A DNA stretch of 49,047 nt, taken from an uncultured Gammaproteobacteria bacterium. GTDB taxonomy: Bacteria > Pseudomonadota > Gammaproteobacteria > Xanthomonadales > Xanthomonadaceae. The position numbers and the translations under genes are program-made. Where the stretch lies: the NCBI GenBank assembly GCA_946885735.1, contig CAMPGW010000012.1, positions 1 to 49,047 of the forward strand, read 5' to 3'. Of the stretch, positions 28,762 to 37,203 are shown piece after piece (the first letter of the stretch is position 1; every line of letters starts with the position of its first letter). The notes beneath the pieces are model-generated. The model was given only the letters and a program-made list of their open reading frames with translations. It ran no database searches and had not been told where the DNA came from.

Positions 28762-31094
28762 GCGGCCGCGACCCGACCCTCGATCCGGTTTGCGGCATGA
28801 CCGTGGATCCGGCCACCGCGCGCTACCACGCCCACCACGACGGCGAGGACGTGCACTTCTGCTCGGCGCGCTGCCTGCAGAAGTTCGAGGCTGCACCGGA
28901 GCAGTACCTGCACGGCACGCACGGCCACGCACACCACGGCCACGCACACCACGCGCACGCACACGCCGCGAACGCAGCGGCGCCGGCGATCCCCGGCGCG
29001 CAATACACCTGCCCGATGCATCCGGAGATCGTCCAGGACGGACCCGGCACCTGCCCGATCTGCGGCATGGCGCTCGAGCCGATGATGCCGTCCGCCGAGG
29101 AGGAGGAGAATCCGGAAGCCACCGACTTCCGCCGCCGCTTCTGGTGGACCCTGCCGCTGACGGCGGCGGTGCTGGTGCTGGCGATGGCCGGCCACCTGCT
29201 GCCGCTCGACGCCACCACGCGCACCTGGATCGAGCTGGTGCTGAGCACGCCGGTGGTGCTGTGGGCGGCCTGGCCCTTCTTCCAGCGCTGGGCCAGCAGC
29301 CTGCGCAGCGGCCACCTCAACATGTGGACGCTGATCGGCACCGGCGTCGGCGCGGCCTACGCCTACAGCGTTGTCGCCACGCTGGCGCCGCAGGTCTTCC
29401 CGTCGTCCTTCCACGAGCACGGGCGGGTCGGCGTGTATTTCGAGGCGGCCGCGGTGATCGTCTCGCTGACCTTGCTGGGGCAGTTGCTCGAGCTCGGCGC
29501 GCGCGCGAAGACTTCCGCGGCGATCCGCGCGCTGTTGGGCCTCGCGCCGAAGACCGCGCGGCGCATCGAGGCCGATGGGCAGGAACGCGACGTGCCGCTG
29601 GGCGAGGTGATGGTCGGCGACCGCCTGCGCGTGCGCCCCGGCGAGACGGTGCCGGTGGACGGCGAGGTGGTGGACGGCCGCTCGAGCGTGGACGAATCCA
29701 TGCTCACCGGTGAACCGATGCCGGTGACCAAGGCCGGCGGCGACGCGCTGATCGGCGCGACCCTCAACGGCAGCGGCGCGCTGGTGATGCGTGCGACCCG
29801 CGTGGGCGCCGACAGCGTGCTCGCCCGCATCGTGCAGATGGTGGCGCAGGCGCAGCGCTCGCGCGCGCCGCTGCAAAAGCTCGCCGACAAGGTGGCGTTC
29901 TGGTTCGTGCTCGCCGTGCTCGGCGTGGCGCTGCTGACCTTCCTGGCCTGGGGTGTCTTCGGTCCCGAGCCGCGCTGGGTCTACGCGGTGCTCAACGCCG
30001 TGGCGGTGCTGATCATCGCCTGCCCCTGCGCACTCGGCCTGGCCACGCCGATGTCGGTGATGGTGGCGACCGGGCGCGGCGCGCAGATGGGCGTGCTGTT
30101 CCGCGACGCCGAGGCGATCGAGACCCTGCGCGCGATCGACACGCTGATCGTCGACAAGACCGGCACCCTGACCCTGGGCCGCCCGGCCTTCGAGCACGTG
30201 GCGGCCCTGCCCGGCTTCGACGATGACGAAATCTTGCGACTGGCGGCTTCACTGGAACGCGGCAGCGAGCACCCGCTGGCCGCCGCCATCGTCGCCGAGG
30301 CCACAGCGCGCGGACTGGCGCTGGCGCCCGCGCAGGACTTCGATTCGGAAACCGGGCTCGGCGTGCGCGGCCGCGTCGAAGACCGCGCGCTGGTGCTCGG
30401 CAGCGAAGTGATGATGCGCGGGCTCGGCCTGGACACCGGTGCGCTCGCCGATGCGGCCGCCGGACGGCGTGCGGCCGGTGCCAGCGTGGTCTTCCTGGCG
30501 GTGGACGGGCGCCTCGCCGGTGCCATCGCGATCGCCGATCCGGTCAAGGACAGCACCCCGCAGGCCTTGGCGGAACTGCGCGAGGAAGGCATCGAGCTGA
30601 TCATGGCCACCGGCGACGGTATCGGCACCGCGCAGGCGGTGGCGAGCCGCCTCGGCATCACCCGTGTGCACGGTGAAGTGCGGCCGCACGACAAACTCGA
30701 ACTGGTGAACTCGCTCAAGGCGCAGGGTAGGCGGGTGGCGATGGCCGGCGACGGCATCAACGACGCGCCGGCGCTGGCCGCCGCCGACGTCGGCATCGCG
30801 ATGGGCACCGGCACCGACGTGGCGATGTCGAGCGCGCAATTGACCCTGGTGCGCGGCGACCTGCGCGGCATCGTGCGCGCGCGCCGGCTCTCGCGCGCGG
30901 CGGTCGGCAACATGCGCCAGAACCTGGCGTTCGCCCTGCTCTACAACGCGCTCGGCGTGCCGCTGGCGGCGGGCCTGCTGTACCCCGTCACCGGCTGGCT
31001 GCTGTCGCCGATGGTTGCCGCGCTGGCGATGAGCCTGAGCTCGGTGTCGGTGGTCGGCAATGCACTGCGCCTGCGCGGCGCGCGCCTGGACTGA
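28758..31094 (+). CDS. copA: P1B-type copper-exporting ATPase with YHS and heavy-metal-binding N-terminus
   Basis: 778 residues from a GTG overlapping the merR stop. It pumps Cu(I) or Ag(I) out of the cytoplasm. Domain order: YHS metal-binding domain (about 8-48; DPVCGM, FCSARC), a His-rich stretch (52-69), a second small heavy-metal-binding domain with CPMHPE and CPICGM (about 83-108), eight membrane helices, the TGEPMPV actuator loop, the CPC transport motif (422-424), DKTGT phosphorylation site (466-470), an EHPLAAAI nucleotide-domain HP motif and GDGINDAP. A usual HMA domain with CxxC is absent from the N-terminus. Such N-termini occur in CopA/CopF/SilP relatives, so the precise substrate is Cu or Ag. 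Confidence 0.93.
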   Translation: MSGRDPTLDPVCGMTVDPATARYHAHHDGEDVHFCSARCLQKFEAAPEQYLHGTHGHAHHGHAHHAHAHAANAAAPAIPGAQYTCPMHPEIVQDGPGTCPICGMALEPMMPSAEEEENPEATDFRRRFWWTLPLTAAVLVLAMAGHLLPLDATTRTWIELVLSTPVVLWAAWPFFQRWASSLRSGHLNMWTLIGTGVGAAYAYSVVATLAPQVFPSSFHEHGRVGVYFEAAAVIVSLTLLGQLLELGARAKTSAAIRALLGLAPKTARRIEADGQERDVPLGEVMVGDRLRVRPGETVPVDGEVVDGRSSVDESMLTGEPMPVTKAGGDALIGATLNGSGALVMRATRVGADSVLARIVQMVAQAQRSRAPLQKLADKVAFWFVLAVLGVALLTFLAWGVFGPEPRWVYAVLNAVAVLIIACPCALGLATPMSVMVATGRGAQMGVLFRDAEAIETLRAIDTLIVDKTGTLTLGRPAFEHVAALPGFDDDEILRLAASLERGSEHPLAAAIVAEATARGLALAPAQDFDSETGLGVRGRVEDRALVLGSEVMMRGLGLDTGALADAAAGRRAAGASVVFLAVDGRLAGAIAIADPVKDSTPQALAELREEGIELIMATGDGIGTAQAVASRLGITRVHGEVRPHDKLELVNSLKAQGRRVAMAGDGINDAPALAAADVGIAMGTGTDVAMSSAQLTLVRGDLRGIVRARRLSRAAVGNMRQNLAFALLYNALGVPLAAGLLYPVTGWLLSPMVAALAMSLSSVSVVGNALRLRGARLD

Positions 31095-31102
31095 GGCGCG
31101 CG
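31079..31102. terminator. GC stem-loop between converging copA and SDR genes
   Basis: Arms CGCGCGCC (31079-31086) and GGCGCGCG (31095-31102) pair perfectly around an 8-base loop that contains the copA stop codon. No T tract follows, so it would need Rho or only slow polymerase. It could act in both directions. Confidence 0.3.
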
Positions 31103-31109
31103 GACCGCG

Positions 31110-32006
31110 CTAGTGCGTGATCGGCGAATGCCCGTGCACGCGTCCGCTTTCGCCGGGCTGGTAGAGCGTGCCTTCGGGATTCGCCGGCGGGCGGTCCTCC
31201 TGCTGGCGATCGGCCTGCAGGGCTGCCATGCGATCGCCCAGCGCCGGCGCCAGCTTGGCTAGCGTGGTGTTGAGCTTGGACATCGCGCCCACCTTGACGT
31301 CGCGCCCGCCCTCGCAGGCCGCCTCCAGGATCGCCTGGGCGACCTGGCTCGGGTCGATCTGCGGCGTCGGCAGTTTCGGCTGCTTGCCCATGTAGTTGCG
31401 CGCGTGCTCGGGATAGGGCGTGTTCACCGCCGTCGGCTGGATCAGGGTGATCGACACCGGCGCCTTGTCCAGCACCTCCACCTCCACCCGCAGCGCATCG
31501 GTGAAACCCTTCACCGCGTGCTTGCTGGTCGAGTACATGCCCTGCAGCGGGATCACCGCATCCGACACTTCGCTGCCGATGTTGATCAACGCGCCGCCGC
31601 GCTGCCGCAGGTAGGGAAGTGCGACCAGCGAGCCGTAGACGACGCCCCAGAAATTGGTCTCGAACAGGCGGCGGTTGTCCTCGTCGCTCACTTCCTCCAG
31701 CCGGCCGTAGATCGCCACGCCGGCGTTGTTGACCCAGGTGTCGATGCCGCCGTAGCGATCGAGCGCGCGCTCGGCGGCGCGCTGCAGCGCGCCGCGGTCG
31801 GCGACGTCGGCCACTTCCCAGCAGGCCTGGCCGCCGGCGGCGCGGATCTCGTCGCAGATCGCCATCAGCGCCGTCTCGCTGCGCGCCACCAGGGTGACGC
31901 GCGCGCCGAGGGCGGAGGCGGCCAGCGCCGTCGCCAGGCCAATGCCGCTGCTGGCGCCGGTGATGACGATGCTCTGCTCGGCCACCGGCTTGAGGGGATG
32001 CTTCAT
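31110..32006 (-). CDS. Short-chain dehydrogenase/reductase (SDR) family protein
   Basis: 298 residues. NAD(P)-dependent oxidoreductase with the Rossmann motif TGASSGIG (16-23), NNAG (93-96) and the catalytic Ser (145 or 148), Tyr158 and Lys162 (YSTSK). The C-terminal third extends beyond the core and ends in a hydrophilic tail. AGGAGGT lies 4 bases before the ATG at 32006, one of the clearest ribosome binding sites here; a longer in-frame reading upstream has no support. Such classical SDRs with NAD(P) specificity unclear often act on alcohol or keto groups. The substrate is unknown. Confidence 0.88.
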   Translation of the reverse strand: MKHPLKPVAEQSIVITGASSGIGLATALAASALGARVTLVARSETALMAICDEIRAAGGQACWEVADVADRGALQRAAERALDRYGGIDTWVNNAGVAIYGRLEEVSDEDNRRLFETNFWGVVYGSLVALPYLRQRGGALINIGSEVSDAVIPLQGMYSTSKHAVKGFTDALRVEVEVLDKAPVSITLIQPTAVNTPYPEHARNYMGKQPKLPTPQIDPSQVAQAILEAACEGGRDVKVGAMSKLNTTLAKLAPALGDRMAALQADRQQEDRPPANPEGTLYQPGESGRVHGHSPITH

Positions 32007-32049
32007 GGGAACCTCCTGGAAGAATTCTCGGCGGCGCGCGCAGGCACGC

Positions 32050-32358
32050 TCACATCGGCTTCTCGCTGCCGGGTTGCTCGATGTCGCCGGGCCGGTCCAG
32101 CGTGCCGTCGTCGCCGCGGTCGGGGGTGATGGTGCCGGTGGCAATGCCGGCGTCGAAGTCCTCGACTTCACCACCGTCGGTGAGCACGCCCTTGGCGGGC
32201 ACGAACGGCGAGATCGGGTCGCTGGCCGGGAAGGTCTCGGCGACGGCCTCGTCGAGCAGTTCGCTCTCGTGCGACTTGCGCTGGTGCCGCTCGACCGGCG
32301 ATTCGGCCGGCGACTGTGGAACGTCCTTGCGGTCTGGGGAGGGCGTGGGCTGGGTCAT
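32050..32358 (-). CDS. Small acidic hydrophilic protein of unknown function
   Basis: 102 residues from the ATG at 32358 with GGAG 7 bases upstream. Highly charged, Asp/Glu/Pro-rich, without membrane helix or signal, and probably disordered. A central motif ELLDEAVAETFPASDPISPF (LDEAxxExFPASDPxx) is found in many short proteobacterial proteins of unknown role, which supports this being a real gene. It lies between the SDR and the YecA-like gene on the same strand (44 bases from the SDR start), so co-transcription is possible. Confidence 0.65.
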   Translation of the reverse strand: MTQPTPSPDRKDVPQSPAESPVERHQRKSHESELLDEAVAETFPASDPISPFVPAKGVLTDGGEVEDFDAGIATGTITPDRGDDGTLDRPGDIEQPGSEKPM

Positions 32359-32401
32359 CGCGTACTCCGGTCGTCGGGTGTCCGACCTTACGCGCGCCGC
32401 G

Positions 32402-33040
32402 CTAACGACCCGATGAACGGCCTGCCTGCTCGGCCTTGTACGCGGCAAGATCGGCGAGCATCGCCGGCAGGCTGGCGGTGATCTCCAGGCGCTCGCGATA
32501 GCTCAGCCGTTGCGGGACGTCGCCCTCTTCCTCGCCAGCGACCACGCCCGTCGCCAGGCGTTCGAGCAACTCGAAGATCTCGTCCACCCAATCCTCGCTA
32601 TCGAGCCAGCGGTCCCAGTCGCCGCTGCGCAGGTCGACCCCGCGATAGAAACCCAGCGCCCAGTCGCGGCCGACGTCGAGCTCGTCGGGATGGTCCTCGA
32701 GCGGATCCTCGGGCAGCCACAGCAGCGGCGCCAGGTGGTCGGGCGGTTCGCCGCTGGCCACGCGAGCCTGGCAGCCGTTGTAGTGGCCACGCAGCAGGCG
32801 CTCGGCTTCCTCGGCTTGTCCACGCGCATCCAGGCGCGGCGCCGAGCCCCAGACTTCGGCAACCCATTCCTCGTAGGGCACCGGCGTGCCGGGCGCGACC
32901 ACCAGCGCCGACAGGAAACCGTCGAGCGCCTCGAGGTTCATGCCCTGCGCCGGCACGGCGTGTTGCTCGAGCAGCTCGGACAGGCGTTCGACCTGGAGGT
33001 CATCCAGGCTCTGCGGCACGTGGGCGGGAACGTCGCTCAA
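32402..33040 (-). CDS. UPF0149 (YecA/YgfB) family protein
   Basis: 212 residues. The helical UPF0149 pattern is clear: LEALDGFLSALVVAPG followed by PVPYEEWVAEVWG and LGFYRGVDLR with a long acidic C-terminal helix. YgfB/YecA relatives are soluble helical proteins of poorly known function; the C-terminal SEC-C zinc motif found in YecA is absent here. The start is a TTG at 33040 that overlaps the stop of the YchJ-like gene (TTGA), giving translational coupling; the next in-frame ATG would remove 33 residues and part of the domain. Confidence 0.85.
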   Translation of the reverse strand: MSDVPAHVPQSLDDLQVERLSELLEQHAVPAQGMNLEALDGFLSALVVAPGTPVPYEEWVAEVWGSAPRLDARGQAEEAERLLRGHYNGCQARVASGEPPDHLAPLLWLPEDPLEDHPDELDVGRDWALGFYRGVDLRSGDWDRWLDSEDWVDEIFELLERLATGVVAGEEEGDVPQRLSYRERLEITASLPAMLADLAAYKAEQAGRSSGR

Positions 33041-33480
33041 CGCTGCGGCGGGCGATGCGTGAAGGGCGTCGGCGGCGCCGGGAACTCGCCATCCACGTAG
33101 AACCAGCGGCCGTCTTCACGAACGAAGCGGCTGACCTCGTGCTGTGCCTGCACTTTGCCGGGGCCTTCCCGGAAGCGCGCAATGAACTCCACCCGCGCGC
33201 GCCGGCCGTTGCCGCCGAGCTTCTGCGAGCGGATGTCGAGGCCGACCCAGCGCAGTTGTTCCGTTGGCGGCAACTCGAGCGTCGCCGGGCGCGTGTCCGG
33301 ATGCCAGGTCTGCAGCAGGTAGTCGGTCAGTCGCAGCACGTAGGCACTGTAGCGCGAGCGCATCAGTTGCGGCGCGGTGTCCGCCGCTTCGCCGCCATGG
33401 AATCGCCCGCAGCACTCCGAGTAAGCGCGCAGGTTGCCGCAGGGGCAGGTGGAGCCGAGGGCGAGCTGGGAGGCAAGCAT
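33037..33480 (-). CDS. YchJ-like SEC-C motif protein
   Basis: 147 residues. The N-terminal zinc motif CPCGNLRAYSECCGRFH (SEC-C type) is followed by RSRYSAYVLRLTDYLLQTWHP and a YchJ middle domain (WVGLDIRSQKLGG, VEFIARFRE) of NTF2-like fold. YchJ proteins are widespread and uncharacterised; the SEC-C motif in SecA binds zinc and SecB or ribosomes. The stop overlaps the TTG start of the UPF0149 gene, itself a family known to carry SEC-C motifs, which suggests the two act together. A TATTCT about 60 bases upstream is a possible -10. Confidence 0.87.
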   Translation of the reverse strand: MLASQLALGSTCPCGNLRAYSECCGRFHGGEAADTAPQLMRSRYSAYVLRLTDYLLQTWHPDTRPATLELPPTEQLRWVGLDIRSQKLGGNGRRARVEFIARFREGPGKVQAQHEVSRFVREDGRWFYVDGEFPAPPTPFTHRPPQR

Positions 33481-33626
33481 CGTTCGGATCTCGGGAGCCG
33501 GGGGCGGGGGGTCTGCCCGGCGTAAGGACCGCAGCCCCAGAATAGCGCCAGCGTTTGCCCCATGACAGCCGGTCGCACCGAGATCGCGCTCACAGAACGC
33601 GCGCGTGCCGGCGCCGGAAACGCCGA

Positions 33627-34388
33627 TCACTGCCCGCCGCGGGCCGTGGCGATGATGCGGGCGATGTGGGCGTCGCCCTGCTCGATGAGTTCCATCGGGG
33701 TGAACTCGAAGCCCGACAGCACCATCGCCTCGCCGACGCACCACTCGCGCTGGGCCTGGGTGAACTGGCGGGCGCCGGCGGCGATCGCGGCGATCAGCTC
33801 GGCGCTGGGGATGCGGCTTTCCTCCTCGGCGACGGTCTGCGGGGTGATCGCGGTGGCGACGCGGGTGGCCTGGGTGACCAGGCAGTCGATGCGCGCCAGC
33901 GCCACGCCGAGGCGGTCGCCACCATCGCCGAGCTGCGGCACGGCGGTGGCCAGCGCGCCCAGCACCGCGTCGCGTTCGGCTTCCAGCATGGCCCGGCGTT
34001 TCTCCAGTTCCGCCAGTTGCTCGCGCAGGCTGCCGACCGCGCCTTCGGCCGCCAGCAGTTCGTCGACCGGGTCGAGCAGCGGCTTGTCGCCGAGCCGCGC
34101 CATCACCTTGCGGCTCATCTGCTCGTACACCGCAGGCTGGCTGAACTTGAGGTCGCGCGCGACCAGCTGCCAGGCGAGCGCGACCTGGTTGGTGGTCTGC
34201 GGGCGCGCCGGCGCGCCCTCGGCGGTGGCGTCGCGCCCGGTGTCCGATCCCGGCTGCGACTGGGCCTGGTTGGCGAGCAACTGGATGGCCGCGTCGAGGC
34301 GTTCGCACAGCGGCAGCTTGTGGAAGTCGCGCACCAGCCGCCGCAGCTCGATGCGGCAGTCGATCAGCAGGGCGCGCAGCTCCTTCAT
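33627..34388 (-). CDS. Hypothetical protein with a central coiled coil
   Basis: 253 residues, no signal peptide or membrane helix. The N-terminus (1-45) is a charged helix; residues about 115-150 (ELLAAEGAVGSLREQLAELEKRRAMLEAERD) look like a coiled coil, with predicted helices on either side and little glycine. No family was recognised. A TAGAAT lies 6 bases before the ATG and no ribosome binding site is visible, so a leaderless transcript is possible. It follows the LCAT-like lipoprotein gene by 84 bases on the same strand. Confidence 0.65.
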   Translation of the reverse strand: MKELRALLIDCRIELRRLVRDFHKLPLCERLDAAIQLLANQAQSQPGSDTGRDATAEGAPARPQTTNQVALAWQLVARDLKFSQPAVYEQMSRKVMARLGDKPLLDPVDELLAAEGAVGSLREQLAELEKRRAMLEAERDAVLGALATAVPQLGDGGDRLGVALARIDCLVTQATRVATAITPQTVAEEESRIPSAELIAAIAAGARQFTQAQREWCVGEAMVLSGFEFTPMELIEQGDAHIARIIATARGGQ

Positions 34389-34472
34389 GCCGCGATTCTA
34401 TTCAGCGCGCAGTCAGGCCGATAGTCCGCTCGCGAGAGCAAACGTGACCGCCATCGCAGCTTCGTGCGCGGC

Positions 34473-35891
34473 TCAGCGCGCCAGCAGGAAGTACAGCAGG
34501 TTGTTCTGGAAATAGGCGTTGTGGGTGAGCCGGCCATGCGATTCGCACAGGAAGAACGTCTGCGCCACCGGCAGCGGGTGGAAGCGATCGGCGCCCGGCG
34601 TGTCCGGTTCCAGCTTCCCGACCTGCGAGCGGCGCGTGACCAGGCCGTCACCGGGCTCGAACATCAGCCGCGCGAAGTCCAGCTTCACCCGCCGCGTACC
34701 GGGTTGCGCCGGCACCAGCGACGCATCCACCTGGCCCGGCCTGAAGGCCAGCCGCGACCCGCCGGGCTCCCGCACCTCGACCGCGTGGCCGGGCGTCACC
34801 GCGCAATCGCCGCCGAACACGGCCACCTCCACCGCCGCCGCATGGGGTGGCACCGGCGCCGACAGCGCCCATTGCCAGCGGTGCGCGCGCCGCAGGGTGC
34901 GGTCGAAGCGCTGGTGCAGGTTCGCCAGCGCGGCGCGGCCCGCCTCCGGCGAGTCCATCGAGTCCAGCACGCGCTCGATCACCTCGGGCGCGTACACGCC
35001 CCACTGCCGCTCGCGCCAGACGCCGGGGTCGTAGATGTCCAGCCGCACCGGTTCGCCGCGGGTGTCGAGAATGGCGTGGTCGAGCGGATGCGGCAGCGCC
35101 TGGTAGGGCGTGTCGAAGGTCGCCATCACCTCCACCGGCACCGTGCGCAGGGCCATCTTCATGCCGACCATCAGCCGTTCCAGGCTGGTGGAGGCGCCGA
35201 GCGTGGGCGTGCCCAGCATCACCAGCCGGCGGATCCGGCGCCCGCCCTCGTCCCAGGTCTGCGGGGCGCCTCCGTCGGCGAGCTCGTCGAGCACGTCGCG
35301 CGGGCCGTAGCGCAGGTAGTAGTTGGCGATCATGCCGCCGTTGCTGTGGGCGATGATGTCCACCTTCAGCGCCGGGTCGTTGTAGTCGCGGCGGATCTGC
35401 TCGATCAGGGCGTGCAACTTGCCGACCGTGCGCACGTTGTCGCGCCGCCAGTCGTACACGAACACGTAGTAGCGGCGGCGGTCGGCGCCATCGCCCCGCA
35501 CCATCCGGCCTGGCACGCCGCGCTGGAACCGGCCCACGGTCTCGAGGCTGTGCAGCAGGTGGCCGTAGAAATCCACGCCAGCCACCGAGGCGAACAGCTC
35601 GCCGGGGCGCAGGCCCTCGCCCTCGCGGTCCTCGTCGCTCATCGCCGTCAGGTGGCGGTAGTCGCTGAAGGTGAGCGTGCCCAGCGAGCCCGGCCAGACC
35701 TGCTTGCCGGTGTCGGCGTCCACCAGGGTGGAGCCGCCGAGGCCGTGGATCACGATCACCGGCGGCTGGTCGGGGTTGGCGTCCGCGCCCTCGTACAGGC
35801 GCACGAGATCGGGCCGCGCGAAGCAGCCGGTGAGCAGGAGCAGCAGCACGGCCAGCGCGGCGACGTGCGGGCGCGGGAACGGATTCGACAT
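34473..35891 (-). CDS. LCAT/lipase-like lipoprotein
   Basis: 472 residues. A lipoprotein signal peptide ends in LTGC (Cys23), so the enzyme is expected at the cell envelope. The alpha/beta hydrolase core resembles lecithin:cholesterol acyltransferase-type lipases: PVIVIHGLGGSTLVD for the oxyanion region, YDWRRDN, and the nucleophile elbow AHSNGG (Ser183), a variant of GxSxG with Ala in the first position. It may hydrolyse or transfer acyl chains of phospholipids or sterol-like substrates. A clear catalytic His could be that in CESHGRLTHN near the C-terminus. The exact substrate is unknown. Confidence 0.8.
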   Translation of the reverse strand: MSNPFPRPHVAALAVLLLLLTGCFARPDLVRLYEGADANPDQPPVIVIHGLGGSTLVDADTGKQVWPGSLGTLTFSDYRHLTAMSDEDREGEGLRPGELFASVAGVDFYGHLLHSLETVGRFQRGVPGRMVRGDGADRRRYYVFVYDWRRDNVRTVGKLHALIEQIRRDYNDPALKVDIIAHSNGGMIANYYLRYGPRDVLDELADGGAPQTWDEGGRRIRRLVMLGTPTLGASTSLERLMVGMKMALRTVPVEVMATFDTPYQALPHPLDHAILDTRGEPVRLDIYDPGVWRERQWGVYAPEVIERVLDSMDSPEAGRAALANLHQRFDRTLRRAHRWQWALSAPVPPHAAAVEVAVFGGDCAVTPGHAVEVREPGGSRLAFRPGQVDASLVPAQPGTRRVKLDFARLMFEPGDGLVTRRSQVGKLEPDTPGADRFHPLPVAQTFFLCESHGRLTHNAYFQNNLLYFLLAR

Positions 35892-35961
35892 TCGGATCGA
35901 GGCAGGCTACGGGCGAGTCGCCATTCTAGGCGTCCGCGCCCGTGCCCTCACGCGCCGGAAG

Positions 35962-37047
35962 TCATGCCGCGAGCGCCGCGTGGGTCGGGTAGTCGTTGTA
36001 ACCGGCGGCGTCGGCGCTGAACAGCTTGGCGCCGTCGAAGCCGGCCAGCGGCAGGCCATCACGCAGCCGCAGCGGCAGGTCCGGATTGCCGATGAAGTGG
36101 CGCGCGAAGGCGATCGCGTCGGCGCGCCCCTCGGCGACGGCCGCCGCGGCGCTGGCGCCGTCGAAGTCACCCGCCAGCACCAGGGTGCCGGTGTAGGCCT
36201 TGCGCGCCGCCTCCGCGAAGCCGGGCGGCATCGCCGACGGGGTGGCGATCAGGTGCAGGTAGCCGATCCGCCGCGCCGACAACGCGGTGATGAGGTCCAG
36301 CGTTTCCCCGGCCTCGCCGGCGTAGTTCGCCTCCAGGTCGTTGTAGGGATTGAACGGCGACAGGCGCACGCCGACGCGCTCGCGGCCGATGGCGGCCGCC
36401 ACCGCGTCCACCACCTCGAGCAGGAAGCGCCGGCGATTCGCCGCGCTGCCGCCGTAGCCGTCTTCGCGCCGGTTGCTGCGCGGGTTGAGGAACTGCGCGG
36501 GCAGGTAGCCGTTGGCGCCATGGATCTCGACGCCATCGAAGCCGGCGGCGCGCGCGCGCCGGGCCGCGTCGGCGAAATCGGCGATCACGCGGGCGATGTC
36601 GTCGGCATCCATTGCCTTCGGTTCGTCGTGGTCCTGCAGGCCCTGGGTGTCGGTCCACACCTGTCCGGCCGCACGCACTGCGCTGGGCGCGAGCACGGTG
36701 CTGCCCGCGGGCAGGTTGTCGCGGTGGGCGATGCGGCCGGTGTGCATCAGCTGCACGACCATCCGCGCGCCCTGGGCGCGGCCCGCGGCGACGACTGGCG
36801 CCCAGGCCTGCTGTTGCGCCTCGTCGAACAGGCCCGGGATGCGCGGATAGCCCAGCCCCTCCGGCGAAGGCGAGGTGCCCTCGGTGATGATCAGGCCGGC
36901 CTGGTTGCGCTGGCGGTAGTAGTCGGCCATCAGCGCATTGGGCAGGTTGTGCAGGGCGCGTGAACGCGTCATCGGCGCCATCGCGATGCGGTTGCGCAGG
37001 GACAGCGGGCCGGCGGCGAGGGGCTGGAACAGTGACGAGGTGCTCAT
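35962..37047 (-). CDS. Old Yellow Enzyme family FMN-dependent alkene reductase
   Basis: 361 residues, the normal size for NemA/OYE-type reductases that reduce activated C=C bonds or nitro-esters with NADPH. Visible: LRNRIAMAPMTRSRA, the EGTSPSPEGLGYPRIPGL region, VQLMHTGRIAH, and the active-site signature DGVEIHGANGYLPAQFLNP with the His/Asn substrate pair and the conserved Tyr, followed by SNRREDGYGG. The phosphate-binding end reads AIAFARHFIGNPDLPLR. GGAG lies 7 bases before the ATG at 37047. It is divergent from the M61 peptidase, and a dyad lies between them. No TetR/NemR regulator is adjacent. Confidence 0.95.
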   Translation of the reverse strand: MSTSSLFQPLAAGPLSLRNRIAMAPMTRSRALHNLPNALMADYYRQRNQAGLIITEGTSPSPEGLGYPRIPGLFDEAQQQAWAPVVAAGRAQGARMVVQLMHTGRIAHRDNLPAGSTVLAPSAVRAAGQVWTDTQGLQDHDEPKAMDADDIARVIADFADAARRARAAGFDGVEIHGANGYLPAQFLNPRSNRREDGYGGSAANRRRFLLEVVDAVAAAIGRERVGVRLSPFNPYNDLEANYAGEAGETLDLITALSARRIGYLHLIATPSAMPPGFAEAARKAYTGTLVLAGDFDGASAAAAVAEGRADAIAFARHFIGNPDLPLRLRDGLPLAGFDGAKLFSADAAGYNDYPTHAALAA

Positions 37048-37121
37048 GGCGTGACTCCGTGGAGAATGTCGCCAAGATGGGCGCCCGCGTCGAAGCCACC
37101 AAGCCGTCGCGGCGCAATCCT

Positions 37122-37141
37122 GCGTTGCACTGACGCAACGC
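37122..37141. promoter_or_regulatory. Operator-like dyad between the reductase and peptidase genes
   Basis: GCGTTGC-N6-GCAACGC (37122-37128 and 37135-37141), a perfect 7-base dyad of 20 bases in total, about 75 bases from the OYE start and 63 from the peptidase start. The regulator is unknown. Confidence 0.5.
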
Positions 37142-37203
37142 GGGCGCGCTGTGTGAGAATCCGGCGGTCGCCGACCGCGCCCACGAGCCCATTCGAGGAA
37201 TCC

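Noticed and set aside
28058..31094. tRNA-Arg as an integration site for a copper island
   Set aside because: No integrase, no direct repeat of the tRNA end and no change in base composition were seen.
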